Source of the DNA: a virus
Direction: 5' to 3' (one strand)
DNA: 21,365 bases
Virus record (IMG/VR): IMGVR_UViG_3300030107_001583
Location: 1-21,365 of that record
In this document: in pieces, positions 15,656 through 21,365 of the stretch
Layout of the letters: the number at the start of each line of letters is the position of its first letter
How positions within the stretch are numbered: the first letter of the stretch is position 1
Notes under the pieces: generated by a model
Database searches by the model: none
What the model saw: only the letters and a program-made list of their open reading frames with translations
Told to the model about the DNA's origin: nothing
Translations under genes and position numbers: made by a program

Positions 15656-16786
15656 ATGAATTGGCTTAATTTATGTAGTGGTGGCGAAACTGGTCGCCAA
15701 GCAGTAAAAGAGTTGGGATTGCCAGTAACTAATTGGTTTAGTTCTGAGATAGATAAGTTTGCTATCAAGGTAGCTGATGATAACCACGATGATATAACCC
15801 ATCTAGGTGACATAAGAACTGTCATTGAAAAAACAAAGAACTTACCTATTGACGTAATGCTTTGTGGCTCACCTTGTCAAGGTTTTTCAGTTGCGGGTAA
15901 AGGTTTGAATTTCGAACATCCTCAATCCAAACTATTCTTTGAATTTGTCAAGATATATAAATATCATTACGAACGATTCCCACGAATGAAATTACTATTT
16001 GAAAATGTCAAAATGAAAAAAGAGTGGCAAGATATTATTGTCAACACATTACAAGAGATAAATCCAAATTTAAAATTACACATTATTAATTCATCTATCG
16101 TATCTGCACAGAATAGAGTAAGAATGTATATCACGGATTTTGATTTTGAGATACCTAAAGACAAAGACATCAAACTAAAACACATAATTGAGTGTGGTTG
16201 TGTAGACAGAGAAAAGTCATACTGTTTAGATGCTAACTATTGGAAAGGTGGTAACTTAAAAACTTACTTTAAAAAGTCACGCAGACAATTAGTATTTGGA
16301 GATGGTTGCAAACAAATTGGAGTAGCTGATTTGAAAGGTTATGATATTATTAAAAGAGTTTATTCTGTTGAGGGTAAATCACCCACTTTGACTACCATGC
16401 AGGGTGGACACAGAGAACCCAAAATACTTTGTCGCCCCGCTTCAATTACTGGTCGTAGACTAGACAAACAAGGCATACGCAAAGATAACGATTTGTCAAT
16501 TCCAATAACACAAACATTAGAAGTTTCAGACAAAGATAAATCTCGTTGTCTATCTACACTAACTAAAGATACAGTAGTTTCACCACTACCAGTTGGTCGT
16601 TATCCAGATGCTTACGAAAATAAAACTTTACAATGGAGAAAGCTTACTGTAAAAGAATGTTGTCGGTTGCAAACATTACCAGATGACTATTGTAAATCAG
16701 TTAGTAATAGTCAAGGTTATAAGATACTTGGTAATGGTTGGACTAACGAAGTAATTAAATTCATTTTGAAAGGGGAAAATAAATGA
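15656..16786 (+). CDS. DNA (cytosine-5) methyltransferase
   Basis: A complete 376-residue C5-cytosine methyltransferase. Motif I is LNLCSGGETG at the N-terminus. Motif IV is GSPCQGFS with the catalytic cysteine (Cys75), motif VI is FENV, motif VIII is QNRVRMYI, and motif X is ILGNGWTNEVI at the C-terminus. The region between about residues 190 and 300 would be the target recognition domain. The specificity cannot be read. No partner restriction enzyme is seen, so it more likely protects phage DNA from host restriction or is part of a base-modification route. It has an AAAAGGGGAAAAATA ribosome binding site, and its stop overlaps the next gene by ATGA. Confidence 0.95.
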   Translation: MNWLNLCSGGETGRQAVKELGLPVTNWFSSEIDKFAIKVADDNHDDITHLGDIRTVIEKTKNLPIDVMLCGSPCQGFSVAGKGLNFEHPQSKLFFEFVKIYKYHYERFPRMKLLFENVKMKKEWQDIIVNTLQEINPNLKLHIINSSIVSAQNRVRMYITDFDFEIPKDKDIKLKHIIECGCVDREKSYCLDANYWKGGNLKTYFKKSRRQLVFGDGCKQIGVADLKGYDIIKRVYSVEGKSPTLTTMQGGHREPKILCRPASITGRRLDKQGIRKDNDLSIPITQTLEVSDKDKSRCLSTLTKDTVVSPLPVGRYPDAYENKTLQWRKLTVKECCRLQTLPDDYCKSVSNSQGYKILGNGWTNEVIKFILKGENK

Positions 16787-17472
16787 CACAAAACAATCAC
16801 TACGAACACAAGCTAGTCAATGTAGGCGAAGAAGTTGATAGTCTTATAGAAAGCTTACGAGAACAAAATAGAGGTTTACAAATTATTTTAGATAGCAAAA
16901 AAAATGTTCCTGAAGATTTTGAGAAGGAAAAGAAAGTTTATCAGTTTAGAATAGATACACTTGAAAAACAAAATAAAAAATTGAGGGATGATATGGCAGA
17001 TGCTTTTAAACATTCACTTAATGAAGGAGAGAGAGTAGACTATCTAGAAAAGGTGAATAACCAACATAGATTTGTTTTTAGCGAGATACCCAACAATGAT
17101 TTTGGTAGGGATTTTGTCAACAGAATGAAATACTATTTGAACTCTAAAAGATATAGATTACGAAAACGGGGTCAATATCTTGATGACAAGACAAAAGAAA
17201 CAGAGGGGTGGAAACCTTATTCAGATGGACAGCCACTTAACAAATCAAAATGTATTCGTGTTTACATAGACTGTGTAGCTAACGATACGCCTGAAGGTTT
17301 TAACTTACAAGAAGTTAGTCTTATTGTAGATGGATTAAAACAGTTAGAATTTAATAGTGGTGTAAATGGTATTTGTGAACGAACTTTGTCACTTATAAAA
17401 TATTTTGAAGAAATGAAAACACACATAGAAGAATGTCAATCTAACATGGGGGAAACAAATAATGTCACATGA
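16783..17472 (+). CDS. Coiled-coil hypothetical protein
   Basis: A 229-residue protein. About residues 12-95 are predicted by eye to be coiled coil: long Lys/Glu/Leu/Gln runs such as SLIESLREQNRGLQ and FRIDTLEKQNKKLRDDM. The remainder is mixed, with RYRLRKRGQYL and a Leu-rich C-terminal helix pair. I do not recognise a family. The ATG overlaps the methyltransferase stop (ATGA), with AAAGGGGAAAATAA before it. It overlaps the next gene by 11 bases. Confidence 0.65.
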   Translation: MTQNNHYEHKLVNVGEEVDSLIESLREQNRGLQIILDSKKNVPEDFEKEKKVYQFRIDTLEKQNKKLRDDMADAFKHSLNEGERVDYLEKVNNQHRFVFSEIPNNDFGRDFVNRMKYYLNSKRYRLRKRGQYLDDKTKETEGWKPYSDGQPLNKSKCIRVYIDCVANDTPEGFNLQEVSLIVDGLKQLEFNSGVNGICERTLSLIKYFEEMKTHIEECQSNMGETNNVT

Positions 17473-17653
17473 TGGAAACAGTAGAGTTTACGACCAGTTG
17501 TATGACGAAATTCACAACATGACTATTGGGGATTTGTCTGATTGGATAGATAAGAATGTTACAAATGAAACAGATAAAAAACACACAGAAGAAACGTTAT
17601 CTGAACTGATTAAACTTTTTTGTTTAACAGAATTTGACAAACGTTCTGAATGA
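17462..17653 (+). CDS. Small acidic hypothetical protein
   Basis: A 63-residue acidic helical protein (for example MTIGDLSDWIDKNV and TLSELIKLFCL). No family was recognised. GGGGGAAACAAAT precedes the ATG inside the end of the coiled-coil gene. Small acidic early phage proteins often inhibit or redirect host enzymes, which is only a general expectation here. Confidence 0.55.
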   Translation: MSHDGNSRVYDQLYDEIHNMTIGDLSDWIDKNVTNETDKKHTEETLSELIKLFCLTEFDKRSE

Positions 17654-17695
17654 TGATAACTGTTTATTTGTCTTAAATTTTTAAAAGGGGAAAAT

Positions 17696-17956
17696 ATGAG
17701 TGGACATAGCTTTAGTGCAGACTGCCCAAATTGTGATGGGTCAATGAGTGCATACTCTGATTACAAACCATTTCAATACGAGAGTGGCGAATGTTATGAT
17801 TGTGGGTTTCATTACTTCACAGTAGCAAAACAAATGGATTTAAAATCTCTTAATCTATGTAGAGCAGATGAAGAACTACAAGGGGAGAAACTAGAACCAT
17901 TAAAGAAACTGCCAAAGATACAAGACTATCTTAAACCATACATTAGAGGAGGTTAA
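17696..17956 (+). CDS. Zinc-ribbon hypothetical protein
   Basis: An 86-residue protein with a likely zinc site: CPNCDG at residues 10-15 and CYDCGF at 33-38, about 19 residues between the pairs. A basic and proline-containing tail follows (KLPKIQDYLKPYIRGG). Zinc ribbons of this kind bind nucleic acid or protein; the partner is unknown. The ATG follows AAAAGGGGAAAAT, and GAGGAGG near the end serves the next gene. Confidence 0.65.
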   Translation: MSGHSFSADCPNCDGSMSAYSDYKPFQYESGECYDCGFHYFTVAKQMDLKSLNLCRADEELQGEKLEPLKKLPKIQDYLKPYIRGG

Positions 17957-17958
17957 TA

Positions 17959-18171
17959 ATGAAACTGTATAATGTATATTATATTGAGCAAGACCAAAGT
18001 AACTTGTTTGGACACAGAAGATACCAAGTAACTACAGACGATTTTAATGAATGGTTGAAAAAACACAATGCTCAAAGAATTGCGGAAGGCAACGAACCAG
18101 AAAAGGCAGATGACTTTCAAGTAGACTTAACTAGTTTATCTATATACAGTAAGGAGAATACGGATGACTAA
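17959..18171 (+). CDS. Hypothetical protein
   Basis: A 70-residue protein (MKLYNVYYIE at the start, then a DDFNEWLKKHNAQRIAEG helix). No family was recognised. It has a strong AGGAGG ribosome binding site and overlaps the next gene by 8 bases. Confidence 0.58.
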   Translation: MKLYNVYYIEQDQSNLFGHRRYQVTTDDFNEWLKKHNAQRIAEGNEPEKADDFQVDLTSLSIYSKENTDD

Positions 18172-18760
18172 AACAGATAGAGTAAGAGTTTATTACAATA
18201 TACATAAGAAATGCTTTTCTGTTCAAGATTACAAAACTGGATTAGTAAAAAGACACGCTAGAAATATATCCTTGACTAATGCTATGTTTGTTGTTCGTAA
18301 GAGTGGTAACGAACGAGTTAAGAGTGAAGGCAAAAAGAATGTTCATGCTTTTGTCAATGGAATTGTTGTCAATAGGTATGCCAAAATTGATAATGAATTT
18401 TGCTTTCCAGTTCGTTACAATCCATACACAATGGATTACTTTCACTATCAAAGGGATGTCAACAACAAATTAGTTTGGTTACCAGTTGATAAGCATTGGA
18501 TAGGAAATGTCACTTTGACTATTATTAATGTCAAGCCAATTATCTATGCAGATATTGACAAACTAAGCGACACTAAGAATGACAAATCGGACGACACTAA
18601 AAGTAGTAAGGAATTTGGGGTTACGGATTTGTTAAATTCCCAGTTTTTAAAATCATCAAAAATTGGCGGTGAATTTTTAAGAAGAAAAATAAAAATTCTT
18701 GAAAATAAAAATAAAATAAAAAAAGAAAACTATTGTAATCTAAACAGAATAAGTTTATAA
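18164..18760 (+). CDS. Hypothetical phage protein
   Basis: A 198-residue basic protein. The first 70 residues (VYYNIHKKCFSVQDY, then KNVHAFVNG) resemble a segment I recall from uncharacterised proteins in several phages, but I know no function. A Ser/Asp/Lys-rich linker near residues 140-160 leads to a very Lys-rich C-terminal helix. AAGGAG lies 7 bases before the ATG. Its last part is more AT-rich than the first, so the Lys-rich tail may be a recent extension. Confidence 0.6.
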   Translation: MTKTDRVRVYYNIHKKCFSVQDYKTGLVKRHARNISLTNAMFVVRKSGNERVKSEGKKNVHAFVNGIVVNRYAKIDNEFCFPVRYNPYTMDYFHYQRDVNNKLVWLPVDKHWIGNVTLTIINVKPIIYADIDKLSDTKNDKSDDTKSSKEFGVTDLLNSQFLKSSKIGGEFLRRKIKILENKNKIKKENYCNLNRISL

Positions 18761-18800
18761 ATGAATTTCATTTTAATTATTTTATAGAAAGGGTTTTAAA

Positions 18801-19829
18801 ATGAACTATATAAATCAAAACTTTACTAAAGAAGTAAATACTCATAAAGATTATACAGATGTTAGTTTTTATGAAGATAATTCCAAGATAACTAAAGTTA
18901 ATCTTACCGCAGAAATACCAGTTAACACTAATATTAAATGCGTGGATGGTTTAAACCATACTCAAGAATATTTGGAAACTAAAAATCTTAAGGGATATTT
19001 TGGTTTATACAATGCTAGTTTGGATAGGTTACTGATTACTCGACCAGTAAGTGAAACTTATAGATTAATTCCGCATCACGAATTATTTGGTGAACAAGCT
19101 AAGATACTAAGTCAATCTGATTTGCCTTTAGATAATATAACAGTAGTTGACCAGTTATATAAAGACGGGTTACAAGCTCATAGAATTATTTATTTTCATG
19201 ACCTTGAAAAATCAGTTGGAGAAAAACAAGATAAAGTTTTATGCAGAATTGATATATTTAATTCTTGTGATATGTCTTGGAGCTTCCAAGTTTTTTCTGG
19301 TGCGTATCGTAATTTATGTAGGAATACAATGGTATTTGGCGGACAAAAATCTTACCATCAAATAGCAAAACATACTCGTAACTTATCGACTACCGCTTTA
19401 ATGACTAAGGCAAGTATTGGTTTGGAACATTGGACTAGCCAATCAGAACAGATGGATAACTGGGTTAATTCTAAAATGGATATTGAACAGTTTGGAAATG
19501 TCCTTAAAGAAACCATTTGTAAAAAGAAAGGTAAATCTGCAGAGTTAAATCTAACAAACCCAGTTAATGAAACTAAGCTTAATTATTTACTGGATAGATT
19601 TCAAAAAGAACAAGTTGAACTTGGGGAAACTCTTTGGGCGGGTTACAATGCTTTGACACATTGGGCAACCCATACTGATGAAACTATTGAAAAAGAAATT
19701 GACAATAAGCTTGTTAAAATTCGTTCGGGGAAATCAACCGCAGATAAACCAAGTGTTCAGCGAACTCGAAATGATGAAGTAAGAACTGTTATTGAATGTG
19801 ACAGTTGGAAAACATTGGAAGTAGCTTAA
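18801..19829 (+). CDS. DUF932-like phage/plasmid protein
   Basis: A 342-residue protein of the DUF932 type found on phages and plasmids. Family-like segments are the early YFGLYNASLDRLL, the middle YRNLCRNTMVFGG followed by a helical stretch with HTRNL, and LWAGYNALTHWATH near residue 285. Its function is not established. It is often expressed early and lies among small genes. The ATG follows GAAAGGG after a 40-base AT-rich gap. A 30-residue membrane peptide begins one base after its stop. Confidence 0.75.
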   Translation: MNYINQNFTKEVNTHKDYTDVSFYEDNSKITKVNLTAEIPVNTNIKCVDGLNHTQEYLETKNLKGYFGLYNASLDRLLITRPVSETYRLIPHHELFGEQAKILSQSDLPLDNITVVDQLYKDGLQAHRIIYFHDLEKSVGEKQDKVLCRIDIFNSCDMSWSFQVFSGAYRNLCRNTMVFGGQKSYHQIAKHTRNLSTTALMTKASIGLEHWTSQSEQMDNWVNSKMDIEQFGNVLKETICKKKGKSAELNLTNPVNETKLNYLLDRFQKEQVELGETLWAGYNALTHWATHTDETIEKEIDNKLVKIRSGKSTADKPSVQRTRNDEVRTVIECDSWKTLEVA

Positions 19830-19830
19830 C

Positions 19831-19923
19831 ATGAATGACGGTTTAGAATTAGCTTACGTTATATACAGAACAGTTGTTGTTATACTGTTCTGTCTAATTA
19901 TTTATGCAATCATACAATGGTAA
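19831..19923 (+). CDS. 30-residue single-span membrane peptide
   Basis: A very short reading frame between two real genes: MNDGLELAYVIYR followed by about 15 hydrophobic residues (VVVILFCLIIYAII) and a short QW end. It starts one base after the DUF932 stop, with GGAAG about 9 bases before the ATG. Its stop lies directly before the GAAAGGGGAAAAC ribosome binding site of the next gene. The single membrane span with a short polar N-terminus fits a small membrane-acting peptide such as a holin-like, superinfection or host-inhibitor peptide. No family was recognised. Confidence 0.55.
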   Translation: MNDGLELAYVIYRTVVVILFCLIIYAIIQW

Positions 19924-19937
19924 TGAAAGGGGAAAAC

Positions 19938-20291
19938 ATGAAAGCTATAAACATAGATACTACTATTGACGCATTGGAAACTGTCAGCAACAATGCAAGA
20001 CAAAAACACAACACCAGTCGTTCAGCAATTCGCATACATGAACTGACGGTGAACTTGTCAAAAGCTTGGCGGAAATATAAAGTCAATAGTCAAATGTTCG
20101 CACACAAAGAACTTGTTTTATTTGTCATAAAAAATTCAAGTAATGGTTTAAAATTTAATTCTATTGTTCGGCGGTCTGGATTACCAGTCGCAGAAGTAAA
20201 ATATATTTTAACCGATTTAAACGAACTTAATATTATTTCTTCAATTCGAAATAAATACGAATTAAAAAATGGTATAAAAATAATATCTTGA
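19938..20291 (+). CDS. Winged-helix-like hypothetical protein
   Basis: A 117-residue basic protein. The C-terminal half (about 60-117) looks like a winged helix: LKFNSIVRRSGLPVAEV as a helix-turn-helix, then LTDLNELNIISS and a short hairpin around NKYELKNG. This suggests a DNA-binding regulator, not proven. The ATG at 19938 is chosen because AAAGGGGAAAAC stands just before it. An ATG at 19917 in the same frame would lie inside the membrane peptide gene. It is followed by the 20288-20353 promoter and terminator element. Confidence 0.6.
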   Translation: MKAINIDTTIDALETVSNNARQKHNTSRSAIRIHELTVNLSKAWRKYKVNSQMFAHKELVLFVIKNSSNGLKFNSIVRRSGLPVAEVKYILTDLNELNIISSIRNKYELKNGIKIIS

Positions 20292-20316
20292 CATCTAAAA
20301 AAATATGTAATCTAAT
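20288..20316 (+). promoter_or_regulatory. Strong sigma70-type promoter
   Basis: TTGACA at 20288-20293, a 17-base spacer and TCTAAT at 20311-20316 (five of six matches to TATAAT). It is the best promoter in the window. It begins in the last codons of the upstream gene and runs straight into a terminator hairpin. It would drive the last two genes. Confidence 0.68.
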
Positions 20317-20317
20317 T

Positions 20318-20353
20318 GGGTTAGGTTAGAAATTAATCTAACCCTTTTTTTTT
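20318..20353 (+). terminator. Rho-independent terminator nested with a promoter
   Basis: GGGTTAGGTTA (20318-20328) pairs with TAATCTAACCC (20334-20344), an 11-pair stem with one G-U and a 5-base loop, followed by nine T. It is placed to stop transcripts coming from the upstream genes. The stem starts 2 bases after the -10 box of the promoter, so transcripts made there would begin inside the left arm and form only a shorter 6-pair hairpin. Confidence 0.8.
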
Positions 20354-20382
20354 AAAAGTAACATTAGAAAGGTATTTTAAAA

Positions 20383-20799
20383 ATGGAAATTAAAAAACAA
20401 GTATATACTCGAAAGTATAATAAAGACACCCAAACATTTGAAACTATTGGCGGTCAATTAATCGAGATGCAATTCACAGTATTTGAGAATTTTACAATCT
20501 GTAAATTGCGTATTTTTGATGAGAATAATAACGTCATTTTAACACTTGAATTAAATACGACACCTGACCAAGTTATAACTTGTTTGCCAACAAGGTTAGC
20601 AACAACTATATCTAAAACCAGAAGAAAGCATTTTAAACACGCTGAAGAGATGGGAAGGTTTCATTTCTATACTTCGACTAAGTGGGGAACACCTGATAGA
20701 AAGCTCTGGGATAATGGTGAGATTAACAAGTTTAAAAAAGACTTGGATAATAAACAGATTGACCTTGAAGAGTTAATAGCAGAAAAAAAGGCGGGTTAA
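20383..20799 (+). CDS. Hypothetical protein
   Basis: A 138-residue protein with a beta-rich first half (QFTVFENFTICKLRIFDENN) and a basic, helical second half (SKTRRKHFKHAEEMGRF), ending in an acidic LDNKQIDLEELIAEKK helix. No family was recognised. GAAAGG lies about 10 bases before the ATG. It is the first gene after the nested promoter and terminator. Confidence 0.6.
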   Translation: MEIKKQVYTRKYNKDTQTFETIGGQLIEMQFTVFENFTICKLRIFDENNNVILTLELNTTPDQVITCLPTRLATTISKTRRKHFKHAEEMGRFHFYTSTKWGTPDRKLWDNGEINKFKKDLDNKQIDLEELIAEKKAG

Positions 20800-20800
20800 T

Positions 20801-21100
20801 ATGTTTGCATTAAAGAAAGTAGAAAACTTTAAAAATTGGAAGGGTCGAGCAATTCCAAACCAATTTATTATATCAGAGAGAGAAGGGAATATAACCCGCC
20901 AGACTTTTCAAAGCTATGAAACTATTATAGCGGTTAAAGTTCAAAATGATGAAATGGACGCAACATATTTAGATTGTAATTGTTGGGATTATTCTTCAAC
21001 TACTAGCCGTTATAGAAATCAGTTTTTAGGCGAGAACAGAAAAGAAACTGAAAGAAAAATAAAATCTGGCGAATATAAAATATGTGATTTAAATAAATAA
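20801..21100 (+). CDS. Hypothetical protein
   Basis: A 99-residue protein. A strand segment around YETIIAVKV leads to TYLDCNCWDYSSTTSRYRNQFLG, an odd Cys/Trp/Tyr/Ser stretch. The C-terminal part is basic, and no known motif was found. The start is one base after the previous stop, and the ribosome binding site (GGCGGG) is poor, so translational coupling is likely. The stop is followed by a terminator. Confidence 0.58.
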   Translation: MFALKKVENFKNWKGRAIPNQFIISEREGNITRQTFQSYETIIAVKVQNDEMDATYLDCNCWDYSSTTSRYRNQFLGENRKETERKIKSGEYKICDLNK

Positions 21101-21121
21101 ATAAAGCTTTCCTCCGAAAGA

Positions 21122-21156
21122 AACCCGCTTAGCTTCATAGTTAGGCGGGTTTTTTT
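21122..21156 (+). terminator. Rho-independent terminator of the rightward genes
   Basis: AACCCGCTTAG (21122-21132) pairs with TTAGGCGGGTT (21141-21151) with two G-U pairs, followed by a run of T. A small CTTTC/GAAAG hairpin at 21107-21120 lies just before it. It comes 22 bases after the last stop and should end the rightward operon. Confidence 0.85.
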
Positions 21157-21284
21157 ATGCCAACAAGCCAAAATAATATATAACTTGTTATTATCATTGG
21201 TTTTATTGTTTGGTCGTCTGGTGGGATTTAAACGCAACATGAACATCAAATATCAATATGGCGGGTTAACTTGTATGATTAACT

Positions 21285-21305
21285 AAATGACAAATGACAA
21301 ATGAC
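21285..21305 (+). repeat. Three tandem AAATGAC heptamers
   Basis: AAATGAC occurs three times head to tail without a mismatch (21285, 21292, 21299). Short perfect tandem repeats in a non-coding region can be iterons or regulator sites. Confidence 0.85.
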
Positions 21306-21307
21306 AT

Positions 21308-21319
21308 ACACGGGCGTGT
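21308..21319. repeat. Short inverted repeat ACACG-GG-CGTGT
   Basis: A perfect 5-base inverted repeat around GG, GC-rich within AT-rich DNA and directly after the heptamer array. It could be an operator half-site pair or the base of a small hairpin. It could also be chance. Confidence 0.5.
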
Positions 21320-21365
21320 GTGAGATGCGTTAATAGTTTAATTGATTGGTTTTATTGGCGGGTTG

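Larger units (their letters stand above)
21157..21365. other. Non-coding right-end region with repeats
   Basis: No credible gene is found after the terminator in either direction. The stretch holds three tandem heptamers, a short inverted repeat, two copies of GGCGGGTT and a 13-base direct repeat (ATTGGTTTTATTG at 21196-21208 and 21345-21357). It could be a control region, an origin, a packaging site or part of the next operon's leader. No tRNA or attachment site could be supported. Confidence 0.55.

Noticed and set aside
21019-21249. A 76-residue minus-strand frame across the right terminator
   Set aside because: It spans the terminator hairpin and the end of a plus-strand gene and has no recognisable feature.
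21196-21270. A possible tRNA or tRNA-derived attachment site around the TTTAAA segment
   Set aside because: No T-arm stem or anticodon arm pairs correctly on either strand, and no integrase gene is seen.

Overview
The window is a compact, AT-rich stretch of a tailed double-stranded DNA bacteriophage genome. Genes are packed tightly, with 1 to 29 base overlaps. There is a phage replication and nucleotide-metabolism module, a T7 endonuclease I homologue, a large virion-type protein cut by the left edge, and a run of small unrecognised genes. No host ribosomal, metabolic or tRNA genes are seen. The set of family A DNA polymerase with a DnaJ-like zinc insert, separate primase and helicase, RecB/Cas4-like exonuclease, B12-dependent ribonucleotide reductase and DUF3310 protein reminds me of the marine podovirus group typified by SAR116 phage HMO-2011 and related SAR11 and roseobacter phages. 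That placement, and a marine low-GC alphaproteobacterial host, are inference from memory and not a search result.

Layout. (1) 3-3561, plus strand: the 3' part of a very large virion-type protein, open to the left edge, and a 93-residue Met/Gly/Lys-rich protein. This is the end of a late or structural module. (2) 3558-13561, minus strand: one unbroken, overlapping 14-gene operon. In transcription order it holds primase, DnaB-like helicase, a 48-residue zinc-ribbon protein, 3'-5' exonuclease, DNA polymerase domain, a possible ssDNA-binding protein, RecB/Cas4-like nuclease, an unknown, T7-type endonuclease I, an unknown, DUF3310 protein, class II ribonucleotide reductase, a PD-(D/E)XK-like protein and a small unknown. 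It meets the structural module tail to tail with overlapping stops. (3) 13562-13700: a divergent control region with back-to-back TTGACA elements. (4) 13701-21100, plus strand: a ribbon-helix-helix regulator, two 2-oxoglutarate/Fe(II) oxygenases, a C5-cytosine DNA methyltransferase, a DUF932 protein and many small unknowns, including a 30-residue membrane peptide. Internal promoters lie near 15293 and 20288 and terminators near 20318 and 21122. (5) 21101-21365: non-coding, with a terminator, heptamer tandem repeats, an inverted repeat and repeated GGCGGGTT.

How it works together: the rightward genes are probably expressed early (host takeover, control, DNA modification). The leftward operon then supplies deoxynucleotides (B12-dependent reductase), opens and copies DNA (helicase, primase, two-piece polymerase) and processes host DNA and recombination intermediates (several nucleases). 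The left-edge genes make and package the virion. The most interesting points are the polymerase split exactly between its exonuclease and polymerase halves, the zinc module in its thumb, a promoter nested in a terminator at 20288-20353, two very small genes, and oxygenases next to a DNA cytosine methyltransferase.
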